DNA of 64,000 bases from the NCBI GenBank assembly GCA_930367205.1, contig OV884015.1:3286001-3350000 (forward strand), in the 5' to 3' direction. A program made the position numbers and the translations under genes. The DNA comes from Acanthosoma haemorrhoidale. Its lineage: Eukaryota > Arthropoda > Insecta > Hemiptera > Acanthosomatidae. Positions within the stretch are counted from its first letter, which is position 1. Each line of letters begins with the position of its first letter. This document shows positions 48,896-60,865 of the stretch, piece by piece. The notes under the pieces are model-generated. The model did not search any database. It saw nothing but the letters and a program-made list of their open reading frames with translations, and was not told the DNA's origin.

Positions 48896-50456
48896 TCAGC
48901 TGAAACTGTTACAAAGCCTTTCTCGACCTGCTTTAATAAACAGTGTTAGCAACTGAACATATAGCGCACCAGATAAAATCTTTATTTTCCTCCCTTCTTG
49001 CTCAGACTGGCGTTGTGAATTGACCTGAAGACTGCCTGAAAGTTGTTTTTCTTCCAAGGTATGACAGTTGGTAACACTGGACGTAATGAAGTTGGCGGGG
49101 ATAGACTAGTGGAATAGCTATTAAACACACGAAGCAAGGACTAGGAAGGACGCCGATTGGATAGTGTATAGTATAGCATTTTTTCTCGTGTTTAGATTAG
49201 GTGGAAATGTGGATATCCTGCGATAGGTTTTGCTGTGAGACTCGTGAAGCCCTATAATAGACTGTAGGTAGAGAAGGCCTTCGATGTCCGACGGTGGTTG
49301 GAGAGACTCGGGCAGATAGGGCGGAGGTAAAAATGTTGTCAATGACGTGGAGTAAGAAGTGGGTCAGGGGAGGGAAGGAGTATTGATCTCCCGCTCCCTC
49401 TACGGCTCCGATTCCTCTGTCATTCCTCCACCACCACCTCCTTCTCCCACTTCCTCCGCTCTCTCCTCTACAACCTCCTCAGGACTCCTAGCCAGTATTT
49501 TCTTCTTAAACAAAATAATTGAAACAGTCCTTTGTACAATTGCACAAACCACTACTCTATTTGTTTATTTACAACTGTCACTAGCACCACAGCCAGCCAA
49601 TGTGCTGTAAATAAGACAAAATGGACACCTCCATTCTCCACATCATCATCATCACCACACATCATCCAACAGTGCTCCTAAATTTGAAGATATCTTATTG
49701 TTATTGATTTATAACATCTCATTAGTCATCTCAAGACGTCGTTAAACCTTAACACAGGTGTAATGTAGTCGTGAACATAAGAAATGTTTAGTTCAGTGTC
49801 AACTTTTACAGCTCCCTACGTAAACTAGTGCAGCTGTGATAATTCTTATCGTATCCATAAATGTGGGATCTATTTGCCCAAATTGGTTTCAATAGAAATA
49901 GTTTTTTGGACAAGTAAAGTTTTGAAAGTTTGTGCAAGTATATGCAACTGGATATTGGGATAGAGCTGTCCTCTCTCAATCGACTGGATGTCCATTCCTC
50001 TACAAGCTCATGTACTTGTTTAATTGTTTAAACTTCCTCTTCAGCTGGCTAAATCTATTTATTATAGCGGTGAAAATTGATCCTTATTGCAACCGATTAA
50101 TACTACCCATTGAATCCAGATGAATCTGGTCCTGTCGGTATGTTACAACCCTAAATGTTAAAAATAAACTAACTCAACATTACAACGATCAAGCGTTGAA
50201 GTGACTACCATGAAAAAATAAAATCAATTTTAGGGAAACGCTCCATTATAATGACCGTCAGTTCTAATTTATATAACGGAAGTCTATATAACCACTCCTT
50301 TACATCACACAGCTCTGTCATAGGAATAACTAATTATAACTGCTTTTGAAATAGTCAAACAGTTATATTTTTGGCAGGGTTTTATTGGTTCTTAATTATT
50401 TAGTATCTCGTCAAATCAATTTTTAGTATTGTGTTTGGCCGGGCAGGGCTCAAATA
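48896..50456. other. Unassigned DNA with pyrimidine-rich patch
   Basis: No gene supported. A C/T-rich stretch at 49385-49490 has several CCACCACCTCC-like runs. Frames on both strands are below 85 codons and lack domains. Confidence 0.5.
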
Positions 50457-50645
50457 CGTTTATGTTTATAGCAGCAGTCCTGATGTCATGACAGTACACT
50501 CTCCGTTTATGTTTACAGCAGCAGTACTGATGTCATGACAGTACACTCTCCGTTTATGTTTACAGCAGCAGTACTGATGTCATGACAGTACACTCTCCGT
50601 TTATGTTTACAGCAGCAGTACTGATGTCATGACAGTACACTCTCC
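50457..50645. repeat. 47-bp minisatellite, four copies
   Basis: Units start at 50457, 50504, 50551 and 50598. Each reads CGTTTATGTTTACAGCAGCA, then GTACTGATGTCATGACAGTA, then CACTCTC. The last three are identical and the first differs at two positions, so the array expanded recently. Each unit contains the 10-bp palindrome TGTCATGACA and GTACTG facing CAGTAC. Confidence 0.95.
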
Positions 50646-52972
50646 ATTGAAATCGCAATATTCTTTTTTTTTCATCAAATGAACAGTGACATCCAAAGAC
50701 AACAGACGGCAATGCCTCGCGATCGGACACTTCATTCTTTGACCGCTGCCTTGAAATATGGAATAGAAAAAGCGTAAAACAGTCATATATTTATAATGGT
50801 GCTGTCCGAATGACTAAGAGGGATAGAGTGATCTTAAACGGTTTATTCGGAGCCGCCGACAATTGCCGACAACGGCCGAAGCAACATGAGCCAACAAGCT
50901 CCTGTTTGTGTTATGGGAAAGTTTGAGCGGGAAGCCGTTAATATTTAACGAAGTTTATCGCTCATTCCACAGCTAACTGCATCCATTATATATTTACCTC
51001 TCTCGCTCTTCCGCTGTCTTTCCTAGTCCTATCTACGCCTATTCCGGCTCCCCAAAACTATTTTAATAGTTTGTGTCAGACTGGCATGGACAGTAATTTA
51101 TCAATGGAACGAAATTTACTTTCAAATAAATAATAAATGTTAATAATATCAGGCGATGGCTAAAATATTTCTCCTCCTTTTGACGAATATTTTCTGTACC
51201 ATTCTATCTTCAACGTTATTTCTAGTTATTTTTATATATATTTTTTATTTAATTCTACATTCCACATATTAATTATATGTGTCTGCATTGTGTTATTAAT
51301 TATATAGCCTGTATAATTCTGACTTTACCTCGGACAGACTTAACTAAAGCATTATAAAAAGTATGCTAGGTTTATGTAATATATAATGTAATATAATCTT
51401 CAATATATTTTTTATATATAATAATTTTTCTCTACGTCTCAATAGCAATAATATTCATCGAGTGTAAGTCCGATTTTTCAGGTTGTGTTCAATTGTCAAT
51501 AATCTGCTAATTGTAACCGTTTATTTGGGGATTTAATATCCGTTCGTGGTGGCATAAAGTTTAAAATAACGGCATAATGGCATAATGGCACATGTCTGAA
51601 TCCTACCTGACTGGTTAATTCAACTGTAGGCTAGTATATGTAGTCCACATATTTCCCAGTCCAAACCCTGCTTATGAACAGGAAGAATTGTCTCCTTCAG
51701 GGAAAATCATCAAGAATTGCCTTCATTAAATATAACACTTATCTTATTATAAAATCACCGAGTTTAAACATTGTTTAAATTATCTATTTATTAACTATCC
51801 TGATTGCAATATTTTTTTATTTACGAATGAACTAAGCTAAATGTAGCTTATATTCCAAATTAGTCGAAAACTCTATCTATGGTGGTAATAGATATTAAAA
51901 TTATTAACAATATTGTACATTTTTTTGTTTTTGTTTTTTTGTAAAAATCCATCACTATTTTATACTTTGTTGTTGTTATTCCTAAATGTTTATCCAACTT
52001 CGGTTTAGATCACACGCATTTTGAATTTAGTTAACAATTGCAGCCTATATGCCATCCCTTAACCTTTCATTACTTGATATTTATTCTAGTTTTTCACTTG
52101 GGTTTTTTTTTTTCAAAACTGAAAAAGTAAATGATTCGACCCGGTATGGTCTTTGTGAGAGCCTGTACCGACGAGGAGAAGTGAAATTCGCTGAGGAAAT
52201 TATATGTCAACATACTGCCATCTCGATAACATATGATCAAGTGTAATAGAATAAATAATATATGTGTTATTTCTATAGTTGTAAATCTCCATTAAATTAG
52301 TTTCGCAATTTTCTCTCAGCCGTAGCCCTCAATGACGTTACAGCTGATGCGTGATTGTTAAAGCTAAATACATAAAGAGATACAAAATGGTGGCTGGATG
52401 GAGTGGCAGTGGAAATGCAGAGAAACAGACGGAATGTATTTGCGCCCCCACTCCCGCAGAGGGAATTGTCATTGGCTGGCAATGGTTTAGGAGGACCTCC
52501 CACCTCTCCCCCCTGTCCCACTGTTTCTCTGTCTGTGCCCTTTCCCTCCCTGCGCAGATACACCACAAACCTTTCTCTCTCTCCAACTCCACCCATTCCT
52601 CCTGCCCTTTACAGTCTGCGCATCGCCGTCTACAACTCACTCACCTATAATTTACACAGCCGAGAATAATATTAACAGTGGCACTTGCATCTGGTATTTT
52701 ATTCAATTCATTATAAGTTTAAAGGTAATTCGGAAGAAATTCCAATTGTGCCAACCATCTAAGCTTACTTATCTTTTATCTACCTAAGTCATGTCTCGCT
52801 CTCCAGGCTGTAGGGGGGGGGGTCCCATCTTGCCCTGAAGATGTCCATAGCTCGAGCAGCCCAGTACTTGCAAGCATGTAGATAGTGGCTCACTACTTAA
52901 GTACATACTCCAATCGAGCTTACTTAACATTCATTATCCGATAGTGCGTGCTAGCCTGAGAAAATTGATAAT
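50646..52972. other. Unassigned DNA
   Basis: No gene supported. A mixed-composition block at 50860-51060 and a pyrimidine-rich block at 52440-52640 stand out. The latter yields four overlapping frames of 88-100 codons on both strands, which argues against any one being real. Position 52811 starts a run of nine G. Confidence 0.5.
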
Positions 52973-53120
52973 TATTACCGTACCCTCGCCCCGTAAGTAC
53001 CCGGGACCTCGCCAATAACTATTCGGGTGCTCTACCATCTGAACTAGCCTGCACGAGGGGACGACCTTCTCGATATGAATACTGTTTGGCTAAACTCTCC
53101 CTAATGTTCGATCCACATTC
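52973..53120 (-). mobile_element. tRNA-derived SINE-like copy, family 1
   Basis: On the minus strand TAGTTCAGATGGTAGAGCA (53028-53046) is a strong A box with D-arm, and GGTCCCGGGTACTTAC (52993-53008) lies where the B box should be, though it is imperfect. The block on the 5' side (plus strand GACGACCTTCTCGATATGAA) is shared with the copy at 5.7 kb. Part of the acceptor stem is recognisable (CCCTCG near 53055 reversed), but the cloverleaf is degraded. Confidence 0.55.
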
Positions 53121-54489
53121 CTACCATCAAATGTCTGCTCTGGGTAGTAATGATCGATATTCATGCCAAGACTAAACTTGACAATATCTGTTTTCTAATA
53201 TATAGAGTTTAGAAAGTTTGTTTTCACCTAAGGAATTAAAATTAATAAATTTAAGACATCCTGCAATATATAATTATAATCCTGTATTTCTAACAAGAGG
53301 CCCGACCTCTAATAGTTTGTGTTTGGAATGCTAGCAAAATGCTATAAACAAAACCATATATCGACACCGATAGAAATACAATTATATAAATGCGACAGAC
53401 AGTGGAATAATTCATTCAATAATACATGAAGTAAGTTTTAACACATATGGAACACAATTAAACAAAAAAAATAACTAGAGGCCCTAAGCTGTAAGCTATA
53501 GGCAAACCATTCTTAATACTCATTAAACACAACAAGATTAAATGAAATTCAAGTTGAAAAATGTTGTACACAGATATGTGGATATTGTCATGGGAATGTT
53601 AAAAGCGAAACCGGACCCCTTTGGTGCGTGTACACAACACGGTCGAAGGACTTGCCTCAAAGAGCCGGGCTAGGTAACTGCTCGAACGGGATAAGTGAAC
53701 ATCAATAACCCACTTACTGGCCCTAGTATGTATTAGAGTCCTTCGTTCTAAATTTTATTTCCCTATTTAGCAAAAGCCCCCAACAGCATGACAATTTTAC
53801 CACAGATTCATTCGTACACGTTCAAAACTAAAGCCTCTTTATTGGCACTCGTCAATTGAAATCGAATAATAATTAGCCTTTAAAGCTATAGTCATAATAG
53901 GATTTCCGCAGAAGAAATTAAAGAGCAAATCTTTTTCCAATATTGACTTAAATTTATCCACATATGAAGAAATTATGTAAAATAAAGTAGAGATTTATGG
54001 AGTGATCAAAACTCTAATTTCCAAGGTATGGTCTCATGTGGTTTTGTTGTTGTTTAATGTAATACACTACAATATATCGTCTGTTCGAAGATAAACCCAC
54101 CAAGGTAGGAAAAGTCAAATTTCACTTATGTCCATGGAGGATAACTGTAAACAATTATTCTATTTCACATGAAAGGACACCATAGATGAGCAAAGATGGT
54201 CGTTGATGGGTTTTATTATGTAAGTATGCAACCTGACTTTTCAAAGCCAAAGGAAACTACAAACGTCGTTTTCCAAAATTCATAATTTGCACACTCGTGG
54301 TTTTTCTTAGGACTAATGATATAAAATGAAACATTTTTATTGTGTCAGTACTAAATGATGTAACTAAATTTAGATGTGATTTCCCTGTGTTGGGCCTTCA
54401 TTGCCAAATATAATTATCAGTGCTTACTGTATTCTAGCGGATGGAGGTCCAAACAACAGTAGGAATAAATAAATAGTGAGAAATTAAAT
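53121..54489. other. Unassigned AT-rich DNA
   Basis: No gene or family recognised. A short mixed patch lies at 53600-53720. Confidence 0.55.
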
Positions 54490-55000
54490 CAAGAAATCCC
54501 TATTTCCCCTAAAGGGAGAATAGTTTAGGGTATAGGGGCTGAAAAGGGTAAAAAAGTAGTTCTGATGTTTCATAGGTCATACGATCATGGACCCACCTAT
54601 ACGATATGGTTCAGAATCCAATTTTTGATGAGAGAACCTTTAAAGTTCTGAAATTTTGGACCTTTTTTAACCAAATCATTTTACCGATGCCTCTTAAAGG
54701 AAAAAGTTGTACATTTTTAAATTTACTAAAACATTCGAATGCAAAGTTTTCTTTACAACTAGTGTGTAAAGATTTACGCTGTTTTAACTAAACGTACGAA
54801 CCTTTCGTAAAAATACTACTTTTTCAAATTTATTGCAGTTTTTCATTTATAGCTTCTCAACGGTATGTCAGAGAAAAATACTTTATATAAAAGTTGTAGA
54901 CCCTTAAATTTCCTACAAGTTTTATGCAACGAATTATTGTCTACGGCTAATAAAAATGAGCTATACCTTTTCTTTTGTGCGTGTGTTTCTACCCAGCTCT
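54490..55000. repeat. Possible non-coding repeat element with internal direct repeats
   Basis: AAAAGTTGTA followed by TTAAATTT occurs at about 54704 and again at about 54890, about 185 bases apart in the same orientation, within a uniform A/T-rich stretch. The texture recalls non-autonomous transposons, but no terminal repeats were found and no second copy exists in the window. Confidence 0.3.
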
Positions 55001-56269
55001 ACCTAGAGAGATTCCTATACAGGGGGACTTTTGAAAATAAATGAATTGAAATAATGCTTCAAAGAATTATTAAATTAATTAAAAAAAAGGAAATTGCGTT
55101 GGGTCCCTACAGTTTGGGATAATAGCAGTTTCCAGTATCCTTTCTGGGAATCTCGGGTCTTTAAACTACAGCTCGTTCGCTAAGAGAATGCCTTCGCATA
55201 TTCACCCACTGCCAACCTAACTAGGCCTCTGAAGCCTTTGAGACGTGAAGAGCGAAAAGATGGGTGACTTCGGTACAGGATGAGTTAGTAAAGCAGGGAA
55301 AGAAAAAGGACGTGCCTCACTACACTGAGGGATATGTTGGAGGACAGTACGTAGGTGACATTAGCAATGGAAGGCTATGTGAATGAGGGAATAGAACACG
55401 CTATAGTGCTTAGACATCTGCAAGGATAGTGTGGAGATTATCGGGGGGGGGGGGGGGGTTATTTCCTTCTAAGTTTGGCTCAGAATCTCCTACTTACCTA
55501 CCTGTGGTGCTGCTCCTCACAAATCGTTTTCCACGTCATCCTACAGCCAATCATCACCTGAAAATCTATTTCCGCTTTACGCCTTCAGTGGATGATACAC
55601 TGCGCCTTCCCTGTTTTCTTTGCCGATTTCAAGCACTTTGTTTGAGAACAAGCTAGCATTGTATAAACTGCCAAGCATCTTCGGAGGTCCTTGTTACGGC
55701 TCGAGTTTTGCCGTGCCACGGCGGACGGAAGGAGGTCCAAAACTTGGATTCTCAACCACGGAGCTGATCTATATGGCATATGAATATTTTAGAACTACTC
55801 AACATTTTGCAAGGTCTCTCATCCCTGGACTATAATGGTGAATTTTATTTATTTTACTGCAATAAAGCATTCAAGAATAAATCGGCTAACCATCGTAATA
55901 TTTAATTATAAAACAGAGCCCCAGTTTTTTACCTGCTTGCGGACACTCTTTGTTTGGGTAAGCAGTAGTTTGTATGTCTGTAGGCTCGCTCTAACTTCCA
56001 ATATGTCTTTCCCACTACAGCAGTAGTACAAATTTCAACTTGTGGTTTTCCAACTTCAAGTTGTCCTTGACTAGAAATGTTTCGGTAAAATAGTTTTCAA
56101 TAAAGCTCGGATAGTTTTTTTCTTTGTATTGATGCTGTAGTTGCATTAGTTGTAAATTTAATTTTATTATATACAAATACAATTAATATGAACGTTGGAC
56201 ATTTATATGTTGCAGAAGCATATGGTGGAAGCAAGCTAAAGATGACCATTGGTGCTAGAATGGTTAGAA
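55001..56269. other. Unassigned DNA with a G16 run
   Basis: A run of 16 G lies at 55443-55458. Frames of 60-75 codons on either strand have no domain. No gene is supported. Confidence 0.5.
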
Positions 56270-56570
56270 ACTAGAAATTGTGCCTGAATACAAATATTTA
56301 GGATTATCCCTAATAACAGCAAACATGTATAAGCACATGGCGTGCAAGTGTGGCAAAAATGCCACATGCTGCTTGGCCTAGTTGAAGAAACAAGTTCCTC
56401 TTTCATCAAAAATGCAAACGTTTGGCACAGTACCAAGAGCGACCCATTGCTAGGCTGGCCAGGCGTGAGGTTATGTCAGAGTGGAACAAGAGCAAAGAAG
56501 CTTTATTAAAAGAATATTCTGCCTGCCTAGGCACAAGCATAAGCAAGAATGAGGCTCGCCAAGTAGCTTG
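56270..56570 (+). pseudogene. Possible remnant of a third LINE reverse transcriptase
   Basis: VPEYKYLGLSL (from about 56280) matches the '..FKYLGVTL' box of non-LTR reverse transcriptases, and the following frame continues to a TAG. About 70 codons on, in a shifted frame, SFIKRIFCLP resembles the 'FLKR.L.L.K' box. No catalytic motif remains, and several frameshifts and stops are required. It differs from the two other LINE families here. The hairpin-bearing repeat starts directly after it, so that repeat could be its 3' UTR. Confidence 0.4.
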
Positions 56571-56581
56571 CAAATAAAGTG

Positions 56582-56995
56582 GTGCTACGTTCGGCGAACG
56601 AAGGATTTTTATTTAAGTATTTACGGGTACTTCCGATACTTTCTCGATACACTAGTCTATCTGATATACAACTGTATATGAATAAATAAACTGTAAGGCA
56701 ATATATGAAGGATCTTTTCTAAGGATACATAAATCCGCTTATATATTTTCCTGATTACCCACAAACACCACGCTGTCACGCTATAGTTGACTAATTACAA
56801 TATTTGAATTATAGGGATGCCATCTAACTATTCAACAACTTACAGATTTGATTTACCTATCAAATCTTGAGCGTACTCCATTCGTGTCAACTTATGCTTT
56901 ACTCAAATAACTTTCTATTGTCCCAAATGGAATCTAAACCCAAAGTAACTTACCTTAATAAATTAATGTGGTGATTAAAATGTAAGGGATTCATT
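56582..56995 (+). repeat. Hairpin-bearing dispersed repeat, copy D
   Basis: Partner of 33740-34130. It begins GTGCTACGTTCGGCGAACGA, which includes the odd palindrome CGTTCG-G-CGAACG. The internal inverted repeat that is perfect in copy C is degraded here. No coding frame. Confidence 0.75.
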
Positions 56996-59819
56996 TATAT
57001 AAAATAGATATTCGTAAACTATATTTTATTACTAACGTTTTAAAAATGGTTTACTGAAAGATTATGTACTTTGATTGAATTTAAATGATAGGACTATAAA
57101 ACTTATCTCTTACTGAAATACATCGATGGCTTCAAGATGTGGGCCAAGTGAAAACATCAACGTCTGCCCGAGAACAGCACAGCAAGAGACCTACTACGGA
57201 CAGTTGCCCAAGACCAAGTCCTCAGCACAGCAGAGCAGCTCAGGGAGTCCCCTCCAATCCCTCGGACCGTATCTCTCTCTCTCCAACAGAAGGTTGTTTT
57301 TTTTATTCGTATTTGCCTTTTCACCCCATCTTGCGAAAGGGTTACTCACACGATCCTCGGCTCACCCTAGCTGCTGGGTCACAAATCCCTTCTGGCACTT
57401 ACCTTCGTGGCAGGAAAAAAAACGAAGAGTTGTAAACTGTCAAATCCTCCAGCCCTTAAACGACACTCCGCAACAGATGGGTCACCCGGCACCCAAAAGA
57501 GGGGTTTATGGGATGCCGACTTCTAGTCGGTTGGCAGTCAGCCTTTCTGCCACTTTTCCTCCACCACTCGTTTCCTCTGCCCCTTAACATTGCTTTATAA
57601 TGTTCCACTACGCTCCTCATGTCGGGGGTTAAGCACATAACATTGGTGAAGGGTGGGCAGCATGGTACAGAGGTGTAACCTGAGTTAATGGTGGTTGCCT
57701 TCCGCAGGACTTGGTCTTCCCAGCAGAGAAGTTGAAGTGAGTGGTTGATAAAATACAGCATGACATCAAATATCGAGAGAGGCAGAAACTGCCAGAGAAG
57801 ATACATTGGCAAAGGTGCAATTTCACTCAGCCTATAAAGTACTTTAATTTGAGTGTAAGGAACTCTGTTAGGCCAATGATTTAACCAGCGTCCAGATAAG
57901 GACGACCCTAGCCCTCAACAGCAAGTTTCATGATAGATGCTCTCTACTCTCTTTGCTACATGAACCATCTAGAAGATTTGATAAGCATTTCCTTGACGTG
58001 TGTCCTATTCCATTAGGATCTTCTCCTATTCCATCTTATTCCTGTATTAGACTTTATATTGATTCATTATTCATTTAAATTTTTTTATTTTGTTAAATGG
58101 CAACTTATAGTTAGCTTATAGGTCTGTCTAATACAAAGATGTATTTAGATTAAGTAGATATTTCACTCATCAATTCAAGCAACTCCTTTATTTATGGCGT
58201 CCAGTCAGCAGGGACATATAAATCGAACCATTAGAAGGACTGGTGCTGAAGTTTCACTCTCTCGCAGCTGTGAGTAATAAAAGTGAAGGCCCCCATCTTG
58301 CCGAAAAAGTCATAAAAAATAAAAGTTAAGCCTCCCGTAAGAAGGGCCTGGTCCAGAAGACAGTCGGAGGAAAGTGGCCGCACTTTGGTATTGATTTTAT
58401 CTCTCTTACTTCCTCCCTCCCTATCCCTCCTCTTCCTCCTCCACCTTAGCCACATTTACATTTCGGCTGGTCGGTCTTCTTGTCATCTCCGCTCTTTTAT
58501 CAACCACTAGGGACGGAGTTACTGTCCAGGATAAAATTAAGTTAGAGCCAATCGATATAATTTACTTTTAATCGATACTTAGGCCTAGCTAATATTCATT
58601 ATAGATGATACTACGTTTAATGTAAACTAATAACTTGGGATTCATTTTCTACTGGCGACCTTGAGGAAGATAGAAAAAATAGTAAAATTTTACTTCCAAA
58701 TTCGAGTTCGTCGAAAATCACGTTGTCTATACTCAGCCTTTTATTTATCACTTTTAATGGCCCATCGAAAATAGAGGCTAGAAATAAATAAATAATTTCT
58801 CTCTAATCTAGAATTACACCCACATGAGTTATTTGCTGAGAATGAAGGCCAATAAACAATCATAGAAAAGCATAACAAACTTGTGAAATGTAGAAACTGA
58901 ACACACAAAAGGGAGAGGTCCCTACAGGGAGGGGGATCTACTTTTCTCTGGTCAATTTAAGAACACATTCAACAATAGTCCTCATTGCGCTCTGTAGTTT
59001 TTCCCTTGAGGTATCTTAACTAACGGGGGCTGTGCAGAAAGAAAAACCGCGTTAAGTATACAAAATTATCGTTTTCCATTTAACACTCAAAAAAAAGTAA
59101 GTTCATAATTGATTTCAGTAAGAAAACTTTTAATTGACTGTCTAGCGAGATTAAAGCATTTAATGATACTGCAAATTTCAAGAGAACGTGTTGTGCTGGA
59201 TGTGGTGGAAAACCTGTGATAGCAACTTAGCACATCGCACCGACATTCCACAGCGTATTCTTCCATAAGCTGCTTAGTCCAAACTTTGTAAGGACAGGGC
59301 CAACACCGAGCAGGGATGACGAGAAGACTCGGCATATTAAGTCAGTCAACATTATTACTGAGGTTCTACTTGGAAAGTAGTTCTGGGCGATCGAATTTCA
59401 TCTCTTTGTGTCCCACCGCAGCGGAATGGTACAATCAACCTTTATTGTATTTCCAGTCCACCCTCATTTACGCTTTAGGCGTTACAATTCTGATAGCTCC
59501 AAGTGTCCGAACAAAAATTCCAGAATGCTTCTAAGATTTTAATGTTGGATTTTTGACGAAAATATTTAAGACTTTACCACCCTTACCGCTAAAATGATGA
59601 AGAATCAAACTTAATTGGTACAAAGGTACGAGTGGACTGTGTATTTGCAAAGGCGGGCAATTTGATTCAATTTACAGGAAGACTACTATGAACATGTTTT
59701 GAAGGCAGAGTTAACATGTATGAGGGAATGGAGCCGCAAAGATGAACAAGTTTGATAGTTATTGAAATTAAAAGGCTCTCATGCGTAATAATAATTAAAT
59801 GGGTATAACGATCAAGGTA
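56996..59819. other. Unassigned DNA
   Basis: No gene is supported. Plus frames of 153 and 98 codons at 57126-57587 overlap each other and a minus frame. A frame without ATG (about 57875-58078) reads FHDRCSLLSLLHEPSRRFDK and ends in TAA; it has coding-like composition and could be a transposon tail, but I cannot place it. A pyrimidine-rich stretch lies at 58395-58445. Confidence 0.45.
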
Positions 59820-60330
59820 GCTGTCGGGGGCAGATAACTGAGTATCCCCAAAGTGGGGAGGACACGCGCGCCGCGGGCTAGGGTCACTACAACCTCTTAG
59901 CCGCCGTCCGGCGAGCGCCAAGAAAGAGATAAGGTGGGCGGACCTGTGGTCTTTCACCCTGGCTACCGGCCTAGTCGGCGGGCTTTGATCTGACTCCATA
60001 AGATCTTTAGCAGGTGTGTGCCCCGACAAAGCACTATGTTCAGGAGAAGAGGTACAGGGTAGGTTTATAGGTAGTTTATGGGGTCTTGGAATGACCACGA
60101 ATTCACACTCGGTATCTAAGGGTAGGCGAAAACCGTCCGGATCCCCAAGGTGAGTGTGAACCGGAGAGATGCAGACTGGATTGCCGTGGGAGACGCTACT
60201 GGTAAGTTTGCAGGGCCACGGCAACCGTCGTCCGCAAGAGAGAGGTCTCTCCCAATGAGGTGCTAGTTTTAGGAGACGAAGGCAGGGGTTTCCACTAGGA
60301 AGGTGTGGGGTCTGACAACGCCGGACTAAA
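59820..60330. other. GC- and CpG-rich island of unknown nature
   Basis: This block is much richer in G+C and CpG than the rest of the window (for example GCGCGCCGCGGG near 59870). A minus frame of 185 codons (59667-60224), rich in Pro, His and Ser, spans much of it, but I recognise no domain and it runs into AT-rich flank. On the plus strand CTGGTAAGTTT at 60199-60209 fits a splice donor. TTGCCGTGG (60181-60189) and CCACGGCAA (60216-60224) form a 9-bp inverted repeat around it. It could be a first exon with its CpG island, a transposon 5' part, or foreign sequence. Confidence 0.4.
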
Positions 60331-60785
60331 ACATAGGGAGGTTAGGAGATAGATATGCTGGGGTAGTTGGATGATAAGACCATGGTTTTGAGTAGAGCAG
60401 CAAGCGCTAGTGCAGAGAGAGAGAGAAGTGTTCAAGGTGCCGGTTTGTTCTTTTTCCATCGTACCATCGGTGGAATGGGGCCTGTTAACTACGATCCAAC
60501 TTCTCATCCCTTCTGCAATATGTATCTAAACAATATGTATCTAAACAAAGACAACAGAAATGAATACATGTATCTGAGAGAACAATATATAATAGAAATC
60601 GCGAATTCAATGCAGTTAAAGGTCAATCGTTTATGTCTACATTTCAGCTATTTACATTTTAGCTATTTTTCATATTTGAGTAGTTAGTTTATTTTAAGTA
60701 GCTACATGAATAACAAATAAAGGGAAATACTTTTTGCCAAATCTCAAATAGTTGTTTAATAATTGATAATTAAAACATGTGTAGA
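60331..60785. other. Unassigned DNA
   Basis: A short GA run lies at 60415-60424. The 15-mer CAATATGTATCTAAA occurs twice in tandem at about 60517-60546. The overlapping frame of 106 codons (60367-60687) has no domain. Confidence 0.5.
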
Positions 60786-60865
60786 GTTTTTCCTGAGCAG
60801 TTGGAAGTCACGGGTTCGAATCATAATTTTTCTTCGGCCAATTAATGTTGATTCAACAATACGGT
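60786..60865 (+). mobile_element. tRNA-derived SINE-like copy, family 2
   Basis: GGGTTCGAATCAT (60812-60824) is a very good B box. TCCTGAGCAGTTGG upstream may be what remains of the A-box side. The tail TTTTTCTTCGGCCAATTAAT matches that of the copy at 31.4 kb. The head is truncated. Confidence 0.4.

Noticed and set aside
57126..57587. 153-codon plus frame
   Set aside because: Overlaps a second plus frame and a minus frame, and its low-complexity Ser/Pro content fits none of the families I know.
59667..60224. 185-codon minus frame as a gene
   Set aside because: It owes its length to GC-rich DNA with few stops. It has no domain and runs into unrelated AT-rich flank. Kept only as part of the island description.
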